Shown piece by piece: positions 1 to 7,260 of a DNA stretch of 17,292 nucleotides. Below the pieces are notes generated by a model that saw only the letters and a list, made by a program, of their open reading frames with translations, was not told where the DNA came from and did not search any database. A program made the position numbers and the translations under genes. Each line of letters begins with the position of its first letter. The first letter of the stretch is position 1. Where the stretch lies: contig CAXHFH010000043.1 in assembly GCA_964015995.1 (NCBI GenBank), forward strand, positions 1 through 17,292. The letters are read 5' to 3'. Source of the stretch: UBA1672 sp964015995. Its GTDB lineage: Bacteria; Pseudomonadota; Alphaproteobacteria; Micavibrionales; Micavibrionaceae.

Positions 1-46
1 AGATACTCAGACGTCTCGTGGGCTCGGAGATGTGTATAAGAGACAG
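1..46 (+). other. Illumina Nextera (P7 side) adapter remnant, non-genomic
   Basis: Bases 13-46 match the 34-base Nextera read-2 transposase adapter exactly, ending in the 19-base Tn5 mosaic end at 28-46. Bases 1-4 (AGAT) match the last bases of the P7 primer, so bases 5-12 (ACTCAGAC) sit exactly where the 8-base i7 index belongs. Genomic sequence begins at 47, in frame inside nuoF. This is a library artefact left at a contig or read end, not a transposon. The match to the adapter is from memory of its published sequence and is exact over the whole length. Confidence 0.97.
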
Positions 47-1207
47 GATCTCTTTAGTAACTTCATAAAGCTGATCAATTTCCTCAACCGTAGCATTACC
101 CTGCACCATGCGTGTCATCATGCGCCAAAGCCAGCCAGAACCTTCGCGGCATGGCGTACATTGTCCGCAACTTTCATGCATATAAAATTGCGATAAACGG
201 CAGATGGCCTGAATAACATCGGTGGATTTATCCATAACAATAACACCTGCCGTGCCCAGACCTGTGCCAACTTCTCGTAATGAATCAAAATCCATGTGGA
301 TGTGATCGCACGTTTCTTTAGGCAACATTGGCGTTGATGAACCACCGGGGATAACAGCAAGAAGGTTGTTCCAGCCACCACGAACACCGCCGCAATGTTT
401 TTCAATGAGTTCTTTTAACGGAATCCCCATTTCTTCTTCAACGTTACATGGGTTTTCAACATGACCGGAAATACAAAACAGTTTCGTACCTGCGTTTTTC
501 TCATCACGACCAAGCGATGCAAACCATTTTGCACCACGCCTAATAATTTCAGGGACTACGGCAATAGTTTCCACGTTATTCACGGTTGTTGGGCAGGAAT
601 ATAGTCCTGCCATTGCAGGAAATGGCGGCTTGTTGCGGGGTTGGCCTTTTTTGCCTTCTATCGATTCGATCAATGCAGTTTCTTCACCGCATATATAAGC
701 CCCCGCACCACGGTGAACTATAATATCAAAATCCCACCCTGATTTTGCGGCATTTTTTCCAAGTAAGCCTGCATCATAAGCCTCATGGATTGCTTTCCAA
801 AGGTTAGAGCTTTCATTGTAAAACTCTCCACGCACGTAAATATAGGCGGCATGTGCCCCCATAGCGAATCCTGCGATTAACGCGCCCTCTATCAGCTTGT
901 GAGGCTCGTTACGTAAAATGTCACGATCTTTACATGTGCCCGGTTCTGATTCGTCGGCGTTGATGACAAGGTAATGCGGACGATCGCCGATGTCTTTGGG
1001 CATAAACGACCATTTTAATCCTGTTGGAAACCCTGCCCCGCCGCGACCACGAAGGCCGGAGGCTTTCATTTCTTCTATAATAGATTCGCGGCCTTTTTTG
1101 ATAATGTTTGCCGTTTTATCCCAATCACCACGCTTTTGCGCAGCTTTAAGGTCATAGCTTTCCCAGCCATAAAGGTTTGTGAATATTCTATCTTTATCAT
1201 CAAGCAT
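47..1207 (-). CDS. nuoF: NADH-quinone oxidoreductase subunit F (NuoF), C-terminus missing
   Basis: This is the NADH-oxidising flavoprotein of complex I. It carries FMN and the N3 [4Fe-4S] cluster in the peripheral arm and passes electrons from NADH onward. I translated 387 residues from the ATG at 1207-1205. Visible are the glycine-rich flavin/NADH region GRGGAGFPTGLKW (residues 54-66), the CGEETALIES stretch (173-182) and the N3 cluster motif ESCGQCTPC (345-353, Cys347, 350 and 353). The family is about 420-440 residues, so some 40 are missing; the frame runs open into the adapter at 46/47, just before the expected fourth N3 cysteine. The start codon abuts the TAA of the preceding small gene (TAAATG), and a GGTGA lies about 10 bases upstream. 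It is truncated by the contig end, not by mutation. Confidence 0.97.
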
Positions 1208-1477
1208 TTATTTTTTCACCACGACTAATCTATATTCCCCAAATCCTTTGGTCATCAGGTATTTAATTACCTTAATAGACACATAAAGACCCACGATCCC
1301 CCCTATTAACATGGATGGACCTTGCATCGTTTTCGGATCAATTCCAACGATAGTTGTCACCAAACCAATGGCAAAGCCTGCAAGAATACTACAAACAATG
1401 ACCAAAGGAATACTACGCCATGCCATAGCCCACCATATTTGCAGTGCTATTTTGTCTGTTGGGATTTCTATATTCAT
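1208..1477 (-). CDS. Small two-helix membrane protein inside the nuo operon, unrecognised
   Basis: 89 residues; I do not recognise the family. The N-terminus is amphipathic and tryptophan-rich (WWAMAW, 15-20). Two hydrophobic segments, about 22-46 and 53-73, are separated by a short DPKTMQGP loop and contain small-residue spacings (GFAIG, GGIVG) suited to helix packing. The tail ends VVVKK. It shares one base with nuoE (TGATG), has an AAGG about 8 bases upstream of its ATG, and its stop abuts the nuoF start, so it is embedded in the operon and very probably translated. Other alphaproteobacteria (Rhodobacterales) carry a small DUF5337 membrane protein at this point of the nuo operon, but I see no convincing similarity to it. 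A role in complex I assembly or as an accessory subunit is inference from position only. Confidence 0.85.
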   Translation of the reverse strand: MNIEIPTDKIALQIWWAMAWRSIPLVIVCSILAGFAIGLVTTIVGIDPKTMQGPSMLIGGIVGLYVSIKVIKYLMTKGFGEYRLVVVKK

Positions 1478-2136
1478 CAGACAACCTTCGCTTTCTTTGC
1501 AAGCTTCTTCAGCGTTGTCGGGCCGGCCGCAGACATAGATGCCTTACGACCAGTTTGTGATCCAATTGTCGGCTTCATATCTTCGGCAAGAATACTAAGT
1601 AATTCACGCATATTCTCAGGCGTTAAATCTTCGAAGTAGTCGTCATTAATTTGCACCATCGGCGCATTTACACACGCCCCCAGACACTCAACCTCCATCA
1701 GACTAAACTTACCGTCAGGTGTGGTTTCACCCATACCAACTCCCAGATGATCCTTGGCGGCATTTACAATGTCACCTGATCCACAGAGCCAGCAAGGCGT
1801 TGTTGTACAGAACTGTACAAGGTATTGCCCGACAGGGGCAGTATTATACATTGAGTAGAAACTAGCCACTTCATAGACTTTAACTTTGTGCATGTCTAAA
1901 ACATCGGCAATATGATCCATTGCGGCGCGCGGAATCCAACCACCATAAGGTGGGTTAGCCGCTGCGCCCTCTTGCGCGACTTGCCTCTGCGCGAGATCAA
2001 GTAAGGGCATTACAGCAGATTGCTGTCGTCCTTGTGGGTACAGTGCAATAATATCTTTAATATGCTGATCATACACTTTGTCGAATTCGAAGTGTTCCGG
2101 TTGGTAATCGGCATTTAAATCAAACGGTTTTTTCAT
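1477..2136 (-). CDS. nuoE: NADH-quinone oxidoreductase subunit E (NuoE)
   Basis: This is the 24-kDa-type subunit of complex I. It holds the [2Fe-2S] cluster N1a next to the FMN of NuoF in the NADH-dehydrogenase module. In the 219 residues, the thioredoxin-fold ferredoxin signature is intact: Cys110 and Cys115 (CTTTPC) and Cys151 and Cys155 (CLGAC), with the helical N-terminal region PPYGGWIPRAAMDHIADVL ahead of it. Beyond about residue 185 there is a low-complexity basic extension ending KKLAKKAKVV, as seen in many alphaproteobacterial NuoE proteins and absent from the roughly 166-residue E. coli form. The start overlaps the nuoD stop by four bases (ATGA), and a GGAG about 11 bases upstream fits as the ribosome binding site. 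Confidence 0.97.
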   Translation of the reverse strand: MKKPFDLNADYQPEHFEFDKVYDQHIKDIIALYPQGRQQSAVMPLLDLAQRQVAQEGAAANPPYGGWIPRAAMDHIADVLDMHKVKVYEVASFYSMYNTAPVGQYLVQFCTTTPCWLCGSGDIVNAAKDHLGVGMGETTPDGKFSLMEVECLGACVNAPMVQINDDYFEDLTPENMRELLSILAEDMKPTIGSQTGRKASMSAAGPTTLKKLAKKAKVV

Positions 2137-3353
2137 CGATCAATTTCTCCAAAAACGATATCAAGCGAACCGATAATCGATACAGTATCGGCAAGTTGGT
2201 GGCCTTTGCTCATGAAGTCAAGTGCCTGTAAATGGGTAAAGCCCGGAGCACGAATACGGCAACGATATGGCCTGTTGCTTCCATCACTTACCAAGTACAC
2301 ACCAAACTCACCTTTCGGAGCTTCTACGGCAGTGTAAGTTTCGCCAGCAGGCACATGATACCCTTCGGTGAAAAGTTTGAAATGATGGATTAAGGCCTCC
2401 ATCGAATCTTTCATTTCTGCACGCGGTGGCGGCGACACTTTGTAATCATTAACCCTCACATGGCCTTCAGGCATTTTTTCGATGGCCTGTTTCATGATCT
2501 TTATGGATTCATACATTTCTGCCATACGCACCAAATAACGAGCGTAACAGTCCCCTGTTTTACCGACAGGGATATCGAAGTCCATTTCGTCGTAAACTTC
2601 GTAAGGCTGACTTTTGCGTAAATCCCATGCAATACCAGAACCACGAAGCATCGGGCCAGAAAAGCCCCAATCTTGTGCTTCTTCTGCTGTGACACTGCCG
2701 ATATCAACCGTACGCTGTTTGAAAATACGGTTTTCTGTTAATAGTGTTTCCAGATCAGCAAGGAATTTAGGAAGCTCTTCGCACCATTCATATATATCTT
2801 CGGCTAAACCATCGGGCATGTCTTGTGCCACGCCGCCCGGACGAAAATAGTTGGCATGTAAGCGCGCGCCGCAAACGCGTTCATAAAATTCCATACCTTT
2901 TTCACGTTCTTCAAAGCCCCATAGAGCTGGCGTTAATGCACCCACATCCAGTGCGAATGTCGTGATGTTCAAGATATGATTAAGCACACGACCAAGCTCA
3001 CAATAAAGCACACGGATATATTGCCCGCGTCTAGGCACGGTAATGCCAAGTAACTTTTCAGTCGCCAGAGCAAATGCATGCTCTTGGTTCATTGGCGCCA
3101 CGTAATCAAGACGGTCAAAATACGGCACGGCTTGCGTGTAGGTTTTATATTCAATCAGTTTTTCTGTACCACGATGAAGCAATCCGATATGCGGATCGGC
3201 ACGTTCTACGATCTCGCCTTCCATTTCCAAAACAAGGCGAAGCACACCATGCGCTGCAGGGTGCTGAGGACCGAAATTCATTGTGAACGGCTTGATTTGT
3301 GTTTCTTCACCGATCATTACATCGGGAGTATCTGCTCTATCCTTCAGAGGCAT
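2133..3353 (-). CDS. nuoD: NADH-quinone oxidoreductase subunit D (NuoD)
   Basis: This is the 49-kDa-type subunit of the complex I connecting module, related to [NiFe]-hydrogenase large subunits. With NuoB it forms the quinone-binding pocket. The 406 residues are full length for the family. Conserved landmarks are FGPQHPAAHGVLRL near residue 28, with the quinone-site histidine region, HIGLLHRGTEKLIEYK near 56-71, and the C-terminal DIVFGEIDR that is almost invariant in the family. NuoC and NuoD are separate, unlike the fused NuoCD of E. coli. The start lies 17 bases inside nuoC, with an excellent GAGGAGGT 8 bases upstream that is written into the nuoC coding sequence. Confidence 0.98.
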   Translation of the reverse strand: MPLKDRADTPDVMIGEETQIKPFTMNFGPQHPAAHGVLRLVLEMEGEIVERADPHIGLLHRGTEKLIEYKTYTQAVPYFDRLDYVAPMNQEHAFALATEKLLGITVPRRGQYIRVLYCELGRVLNHILNITTFALDVGALTPALWGFEEREKGMEFYERVCGARLHANYFRPGGVAQDMPDGLAEDIYEWCEELPKFLADLETLLTENRIFKQRTVDIGSVTAEEAQDWGFSGPMLRGSGIAWDLRKSQPYEVYDEMDFDIPVGKTGDCYARYLVRMAEMYESIKIMKQAIEKMPEGHVRVNDYKVSPPPRAEMKDSMEALIHHFKLFTEGYHVPAGETYTAVEAPKGEFGVYLVSDGSNRPYRCRIRAPGFTHLQALDFMSKGHQLADTVSIIGSLDIVFGEIDR

Positions 3354-4047
3354 GTTCTTCGACCTCCTCTTTGTCTTCTTCGTTGTTTACGTCTTCTTCT
3401 GGCGGAAGTTTTTCATCATTCGCTGTTTTCCAACCTGTTGGTATGTTGGCCTTTTCATCACCGGGCAATTGCACATCAACCATACCTTCCCATGGACTAA
3501 CAAAATCAAATCGGCGGAAGTCTTGCGTAAGCTCGACAGGCTCATAAACAACACGCTTTTGCTCTTCGTCATAACGAAGTTCAACATATCCTGTTAATGG
3601 AAAATCTTTACGCTGTGGATGACCTTCAAAGCCATAATCAGTGAGGATACGACGTAAATCAGGATTACCTGAAAATAAGATGCCATACATATCCCAAACT
3701 TCACGTTCATACCATAAAGCTGAACTAAATAGTGAGGTGACACTTTGTATAATCTGCTCATCTTCAACCGCGATAACAACGCGTGCACGATTGTTCTGAC
3801 GCAGAGAAAGAAGCGTATAGACTACATCAAAACGCTCTCCCCTTTCAGGGTAATCAACAGCAGTTAAGTCGATCAGGGTTGTAAATTCACATTCACGGTC
3901 ATCGCGTAAAAGCTGTAGAACAGGAATTATGCTGTCAGGCTTCGCATAAATCACAAGCTCGTCTTTTTTGAATTCATGGCTGATAACATGATCTTCAAGC
4001 TTCTCGGTGATATATTCGGCTAAATCTTTGAGGGACTCATCGGGCAA
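3337..4047 (-). CDS. nuoC: NADH-quinone oxidoreductase subunit C (NuoC), TTG start
   Basis: This is the 30-kDa-type subunit of the connecting module of complex I. In 236 residues the family signature is clear: ALWYEREVWDMYGILFSGNPDLRRILTDYGFEGHP followed by RKDFPLTGYVELRYDEE. One position reads GNPDL where GHPDL is usual. After about residue 198 the protein continues into an acidic tail (PPEEDVNNEEDKEEVEEHASEG) beyond the conserved core. No ATG or GTG is available in frame near the N-terminus; the start is TTG at 4047-4045 with AGGA about 8 bases upstream, inside the end of nuoB (11-base overlap). The next Met lies too far in, within WDMYG. Confidence 0.95.
   Translation of the reverse strand: MPDESLKDLAEYITEKLEDHVISHEFKKDELVIYAKPDSIIPVLQLLRDDRECEFTTLIDLTAVDYPERGERFDVVYTLLSLRQNNRARVVIAVEDEQIIQSVTSLFSSALWYEREVWDMYGILFSGNPDLRRILTDYGFEGHPQRKDFPLTGYVELRYDEEQKRVVYEPVELTQDFRRFDFVSPWEGMVDVQLPGDEKANIPTGWKTANDEKLPPEEDVNNEEDKEEVEEHASEG
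3362..3369 (-). promoter_or_regulatory. nuoD Shine-Dalgarno embedded in the nuoC acidic tail
   Basis: On the minus strand these bases read GAGGAGGT, a near-perfect anti-16S match, 8 bases before the nuoD ATG. In the nuoC frame the same bases are the GAG GAG GT of Glu-Glu-Val in the acidic tail, so one stretch serves both as protein code and as ribosome binding site. Confidence 0.8.
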
Positions 4048-4612
4048 TGCGCGTATCCTCTCTCTGAATTTTCTTTTGAAGTTGCATCAGGCCGTAAATC
4101 ATGCCCTCTGCTGTGGGCGGACAGCCCGGAATATAAATATCCACAGGCACGATGCGATCACAACCACGTACAACGGAATAAGAGTAATGGTAATAACCGC
4201 CGCCATTAGCACATGACCCCATGGACACCACCCAACGCGGTTCTGGCATTTGGTCATAGACGCGGCGTAAAGCCGGCGCCATTTTATTGGTAAGCGTGCC
4301 CGCAACAATCATGACGTCAGACTGACGTGGTGAAGGGCGTGGAATCATACCAAAACGGTCAAGGTCGTAACGGCTCATATAGGCGTGGATCATTTCCACA
4401 GCGCAGCAAGCTAGCCCGAATGTCATCGGCCATAGTGAGCCAGTCCGAGCCCAATCAAACAGGCGGTCTGCATTAGTCAGGATAAAACCCTTTTCATCAA
4501 GCGTTTTTGACAAGGCCGCAGGCACAACATCTTGTTGTGATGCTGGTGGCAAGGGAGAGCTTGCCCCCGGAGCGTAGCTTGGTGCCTCTATAATTTTGCG
4601 ATCATGTCCCAT
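4037..4612 (-). CDS. nuoB: NADH-quinone oxidoreductase subunit B (NuoB)
   Basis: This is the PSST-type subunit of complex I. It holds the terminal [4Fe-4S] cluster N2, which hands electrons to quinone at the NuoB/NuoD interface. In 191 residues the N2 ligands are all present: the tandem Cys69-Cys70 (GLACCAVEM), Cys134 (MGSCANGGGYYHYSYSVVRGCD) and Cys164 (IPGCPPTAE). The first 35 residues are a poorly conserved proline/alanine-rich lead-in, as is usual in alphaproteobacteria. A clear AGGAG sits about 7 bases before the ATG at 4612-4610. The gene lies 18 bases after nuoA and overlaps nuoC by 11 bases. Confidence 0.98.
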   Translation of the reverse strand: MGHDRKIIEAPSYAPGASSPLPPASQQDVVPAALSKTLDEKGFILTNADRLFDWARTGSLWPMTFGLACCAVEMIHAYMSRYDLDRFGMIPRPSPRQSDVMIVAGTLTNKMAPALRRVYDQMPEPRWVVSMGSCANGGGYYHYSYSVVRGCDRIVPVDIYIPGCPPTAEGMIYGLMQLQKKIQREDTRIAR

Positions 4613-4630
4613 GATTCACTCCTACTAGAC

Positions 4631-5002
4631 TTATTCCCATTCCAGGCCGCCTTTTTTCCATTCATAAATGAAACCAACAGTAAGAACACCGAGGAAAATC
4701 ATCATAGACCAGAAACCGAAAGCACCGATTTTACCGAGTGTTATCGCCCAAGGAAATAAGAACGCAATTTCAAGATCAAAGATAATGAATAAAAGTGTAA
4801 CCAGATAAAAGCGCACATCAAACTTATTACGTGCATCAGAAAAAGCATCAAATCCACATTCATATGCAGAGAGCTTTTCTGCGTCAGGTTTACGCACACC
4901 AACCAACAATGACCCTAATATCATAGCAGCAGAGATGCCTCCTGCTATCGCCATGAAGACAAGGATAGGAAGATATTCGATAAGTAATTCCTGCGGAGCC
5001 AT
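4631..5002 (-). CDS. nuoA: NADH-quinone oxidoreductase subunit A (NuoA)
   Basis: This is a small membrane subunit of complex I with three transmembrane segments, at the junction of the membrane and peripheral arms. The conserved motif KLSAYECGFDAFSDARNKFDVRFYLVTLLFIIFDLEIAFLFPWA is intact, including the ECG cysteine. I chose the ATG at 5002-5000 (123 residues, MAPQELLIEYLP). A TTG four codons upstream (5014) would give 127 residues, but no Shine-Dalgarno precedes it, whereas the TTGGAA around that TTG is well placed to be the ribosome binding site for the ATG. It is the first gene of the operon; the upstream tRNA unit is closed off by a terminator. Confidence 0.95.
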   Translation of the reverse strand: MAPQELLIEYLPILVFMAIAGGISAAMILGSLLVGVRKPDAEKLSAYECGFDAFSDARNKFDVRFYLVTLLFIIFDLEIAFLFPWAITLGKIGAFGFWSMMIFLGVLTVGFIYEWKKGGLEWE

Positions 5003-5111
5003 GTAATTTTCCAAAGACTTAAAATTCTATGCATGTTTTAACAGCTTAGATACTTAAAGAAAACACCTTTTCCGGTCGTATTGATTATTTTTCTTGATAA
5101 ATTTGCGAAAT
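5003..5111 (-). promoter_or_regulatory. nuo operon leader; promoter expected but not clear
   Basis: The nuo operon should have its own promoter here, because the tRNA terminator lies just upstream. The best -10 candidate on the minus strand is TAGAAT at 5024-5029, with no good -35 hexamer 16-18 bases before it. I see no other convincing element. The stretch is very AT-rich. Confidence 0.3.
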
Positions 5112-5139
5112 AAAAAAAGCCCGAACATAAAGAACGGGC
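5112..5139 (-). terminator. Intrinsic terminator of tRNA-Asp
   Basis: Minus-strand GCCCG (5139-5135) pairs with CGGGC (5123-5119) across an 11-base loop, followed directly by seven T (5118-5112). It lies about 22 bases past the tRNA 3' end and would stop tRNA transcription before nuoA. Confidence 0.85.
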
Positions 5140-5161
5140 ATTTCTTAAGTATTTTCTCAAA

Positions 5162-5238
5162 TGGCGCGAGTGACGAGACTTGAACTCGCGGCCTCCGCCG
5201 TGACAGGGCGGCGCTCTAACCAACTGAGCTACACCCGC
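5162..5238 (-). tRNA. tRNA-Asp(GUC)
   Basis: 77 bases read on the minus strand, with a full cloverleaf. The acceptor stem GCGGGTG pairs with CACTCGC (one G-T pair); G73 and an encoded CCA follow. The D-arm contains AGCTCAGTTGGTTAGAGC. The anticodon stem CCGCC/GGCGG encloses the loop CTGTCAC with anticodon GTC, and the T-arm contains GTTCAAGTC. G73 and the GUC anticodon are aspartate identity elements. It is transcribed as a single-tRNA unit with a candidate promoter just upstream and a terminator just downstream. Confidence 0.98.
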
Positions 5239-5256
5239 GCATTTAAGATGGAGATT

Positions 5257-5286
5257 TTGATATCACCGATGCGTGCATTCCGTCAA
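5257..5286 (-). promoter_or_regulatory. Candidate promoter of tRNA-Asp
   Basis: On the minus strand TTGACG (5286-5281, five of six to the -35 consensus) is followed after 18 bases by TATCAA (5262-5257, four of six to the -10). Transcription would start near 5250, about 12 bases before the tRNA, a normal distance for a tRNA gene. Confidence 0.5.
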
Positions 5287-5372
5287 GCACGATAATAGAA
5301 AAAACATAAAAAAAGTAACTTATTTTTCGATATTGGCGAAGCAGATAGAAATTAAACAAGGGATAATGACTA

Positions 5373-6089
5373 ATGCGCTTTTTACTTTCCATTCTCGCAC
5401 TAACTTTTTTCTTACCATCTCCAGCTTTCTCAGATCAAACAGTTACGGAAAAGCTTGATCAACGTGACAAGGACTTTGGAAAGAAAGCCGACCCTCAAAA
5501 ACAAGCAGATTACAAGGAAGGTATAGAGCTGGTTCGTGAATCTGGTGTTTTAGAACGTGCTAAAAATGTTGGGGATATGGCTCCGGACTTTATTCTTCCG
5601 AGCGCGGCAGGTAAACAGGTTACGTTATCCGAATTATTAAAAACAGGGCCAGTGGTCATGATTTGGTATCGCGGTGAATGGTGTCCATATTGTAACATTT
5701 ACTTAGAAGATATTCAGGCACATGTAGACGAGTTTAAATCTATAGGTGCACATGTGGTCGCAATAAGCCCAGAATCGGCAGACCGTGGATGGACTTTACA
5801 AGATAAGAAAAGTATCGAGTTTTATGTTCTGAGCGATATTGGTAGTCACGTTGCGCAAGAATATGGCGTAGCGTACGAACTCCCCCCTAAAATTGCAGAG
5901 TATTATCAAAAAGGCTTTGATATTCATACGAAGAATAAGGATGACAGTAACATACTCCCATTGGCCGCATCGTATGTGATTAACCAAGATGGTAAAATCA
6001 CATACGCGTTTCTTGACGCAAATTATAAAAAACGTGCGGAAACATCAGTTTTGCTAGAAGAAGTGCAAAAACTAAAGATTAAGAAATAA
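5373..6089 (+). CDS. Exported peroxiredoxin-like (AhpC/TSA family) protein
   Basis: 238 residues. The N-terminus is a classical Sec signal: MRFLLSILALTFFLPSPAFS, with likely cleavage between Ser20 and Asp21, so the protein acts in the periplasm. After a charged linker comes a thioredoxin-fold AhpC/TSA domain (about 65-235): VGDMAPDFILPSAAGKQVTL, then WYRGEWCPYCNIYL with a CxxC pair (Cys104, Cys107), HVVAISPES, and YVINQDGKITYAF. Family members reduce peroxides or act as thiol reductants; the CPYC pair instead of a single peroxidatic Cys means a disulfide-reductase role is possible. The start has AAGGGA 9 bases upstream. It is monocistronic and convergent with ald, with only four bases between the two stop codons. 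Family assignment is firm; the exact substrate is not known. Confidence 0.92.
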   Translation: MRFLLSILALTFFLPSPAFSDQTVTEKLDQRDKDFGKKADPQKQADYKEGIELVRESGVLERAKNVGDMAPDFILPSAAGKQVTLSELLKTGPVVMIWYRGEWCPYCNIYLEDIQAHVDEFKSIGAHVVAISPESADRGWTLQDKKSIEFYVLSDIGSHVAQEYGVAYELPPKIAEYYQKGFDIHTKNKDDSNILPLAASYVINQDGKITYAFLDANYKKRAETSVLLEEVQKLKIKK

Positions 6090-6093
6090 TCAT

Positions 6094-7215
6094 TTAGGCA
6101 GCAAGCAGTGTCTCAGCTGACATATAATCAAGATCTAAAGACTCTGCTACGGCTTTATTTGTTACCTTACCTTGGCAAATATTTAAACCATTCAAGAAGT
6201 TTGGATCACCATCCAAAGCCTCTTTCCAGCCCTGCTCCGCAAGCTTTAGGGCATAAGGCAATACTGAGTGGTTAAGCGCCAATGCAGACGTTAAGGGCAC
6301 TGCGCCAGGCATGTTGGCTACGCAATAATGTACAACATCGTCAATGACATATGTTGGCTCATTATGCGTTGTTGCTTTACTTGTTTCTAAGCAGCCACCT
6401 TGATCAATGGCTATATCCACGATCACAGAGCCCTTTTTCATTGTTGGCAGCATATTCTTACGAATTAGTTTCGGCGCAGACGCACCAGGAATAAGAACAG
6501 CACCAATAACAAGATCAGCGTTCTGTACTTCGCGTTCCAGAATATCGAGATTAGAATAAACGATATTCGCACGTCCATGGAAATACTCATCGAGAAAACG
6601 CATGCGCGGGTTTGATTTTTCAAGAATTGTTACGTTTGCGCCTAAGCCTGTTGCCATTTGCGCAGCATGGAAACCGGATACGCCGCCACCAATAATCAGA
6701 ACTTCCGCAGGCTTAACACCCGGTACGCCACCAATAAGCCGCCCTAGACCGCCCATGTGCTTTTGTAAGTAATATGCACCAACCTGAACAGAAAGACGTC
6801 CGGCAATCTCACTCATCGGCTCTAACAGAGGAAGTCCATATCCATTGGGACCTGTGACAGTTTCATACGCAATAGCGATGCAACCCGAATCGATTAAACC
6901 TTGCGCTTGCGGCGCATCAGCCGCCAAGTGCAAATATGTGAACAAAATCTGATCTTCTTGAAGCATCGCGCATTCTTGCGCCTGCGGCTCCTTGACCTTG
7001 ATGATCATTTCAGCTTTTTCAAAAACTTCTTTGGCAGAGCCTGCTATTGTTGCACCGGCCTCTTCGTAATCAGCGTCTGTAAAGTTAATGCCTGCACCAG
7101 CATTTGTTTCAATTAAAACGTCATGGCCACGTGAAGTAAATTCTTTCACAGATGATGGGACGAGCCCCACACGATATTCTAATGTTTTTATTTCCTTCGG
7201 GACACCAATCAGCAT
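6094..7215 (-). CDS. ald: Alanine dehydrogenase
   Basis: This NAD-dependent enzyme interconverts L-alanine with pyruvate and ammonia in the cytoplasm. At 373 residues it is full length for the family. Key residues seen, matching the Mycobacterium tuberculosis enzyme: Arg15 in EYRVGLVP, Lys75 in IKVKEP, His96 in TYLHLA, and Asp271 in DIAIDQGG. The NAD-binding glycine motif is GGGVSG (176-181). The C-terminal NLNICQGKVTNKAVAESLDL is typical. An AAGGAGT lies 8 bases before the ATG. It sits 45 bases downstream of ispG on the same strand, so it may be co-transcribed, although the functions are unrelated. Confidence 0.97.
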   Translation of the reverse strand: MLIGVPKEIKTLEYRVGLVPSSVKEFTSRGHDVLIETNAGAGINFTDADYEEAGATIAGSAKEVFEKAEMIIKVKEPQAQECAMLQEDQILFTYLHLAADAPQAQGLIDSGCIAIAYETVTGPNGYGLPLLEPMSEIAGRLSVQVGAYYLQKHMGGLGRLIGGVPGVKPAEVLIIGGGVSGFHAAQMATGLGANVTILEKSNPRMRFLDEYFHGRANIVYSNLDILEREVQNADLVIGAVLIPGASAPKLIRKNMLPTMKKGSVIVDIAIDQGGCLETSKATTHNEPTYVIDDVVHYCVANMPGAVPLTSALALNHSVLPYALKLAEQGWKEALDGDPNFLNGLNICQGKVTNKAVAESLDLDYMSAETLLAA

Positions 7216-7260
7216 GAACGTTCACTCCTTAATTTAGGTTTCAAAATTTTGTTTTTTTAA

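Noticed and set aside
28..46. Tn5 mosaic end, as if a transposon terminus
   Set aside because: It is the terminal part of the full Nextera adapter with index and P7 bases before it; no transposase or second end is present.
3078..3500. 140-residue open frame antisense to nuoC/nuoD
   Set aside because: Both real genes are fully conserved on the other strand; composition is that of a shadow frame.
7216..7223. GAACGTTC palindrome between the ald Shine-Dalgarno and ATG
   Set aside because: An 8-base palindrome is expected many times by chance in 17 kb and there is no second copy nearby.
7242..7258. CAAAATTTTG followed by T-run as a terminator
   Set aside because: The stem is only AT pairs and the T-run is on the plus strand, where no gene ends.
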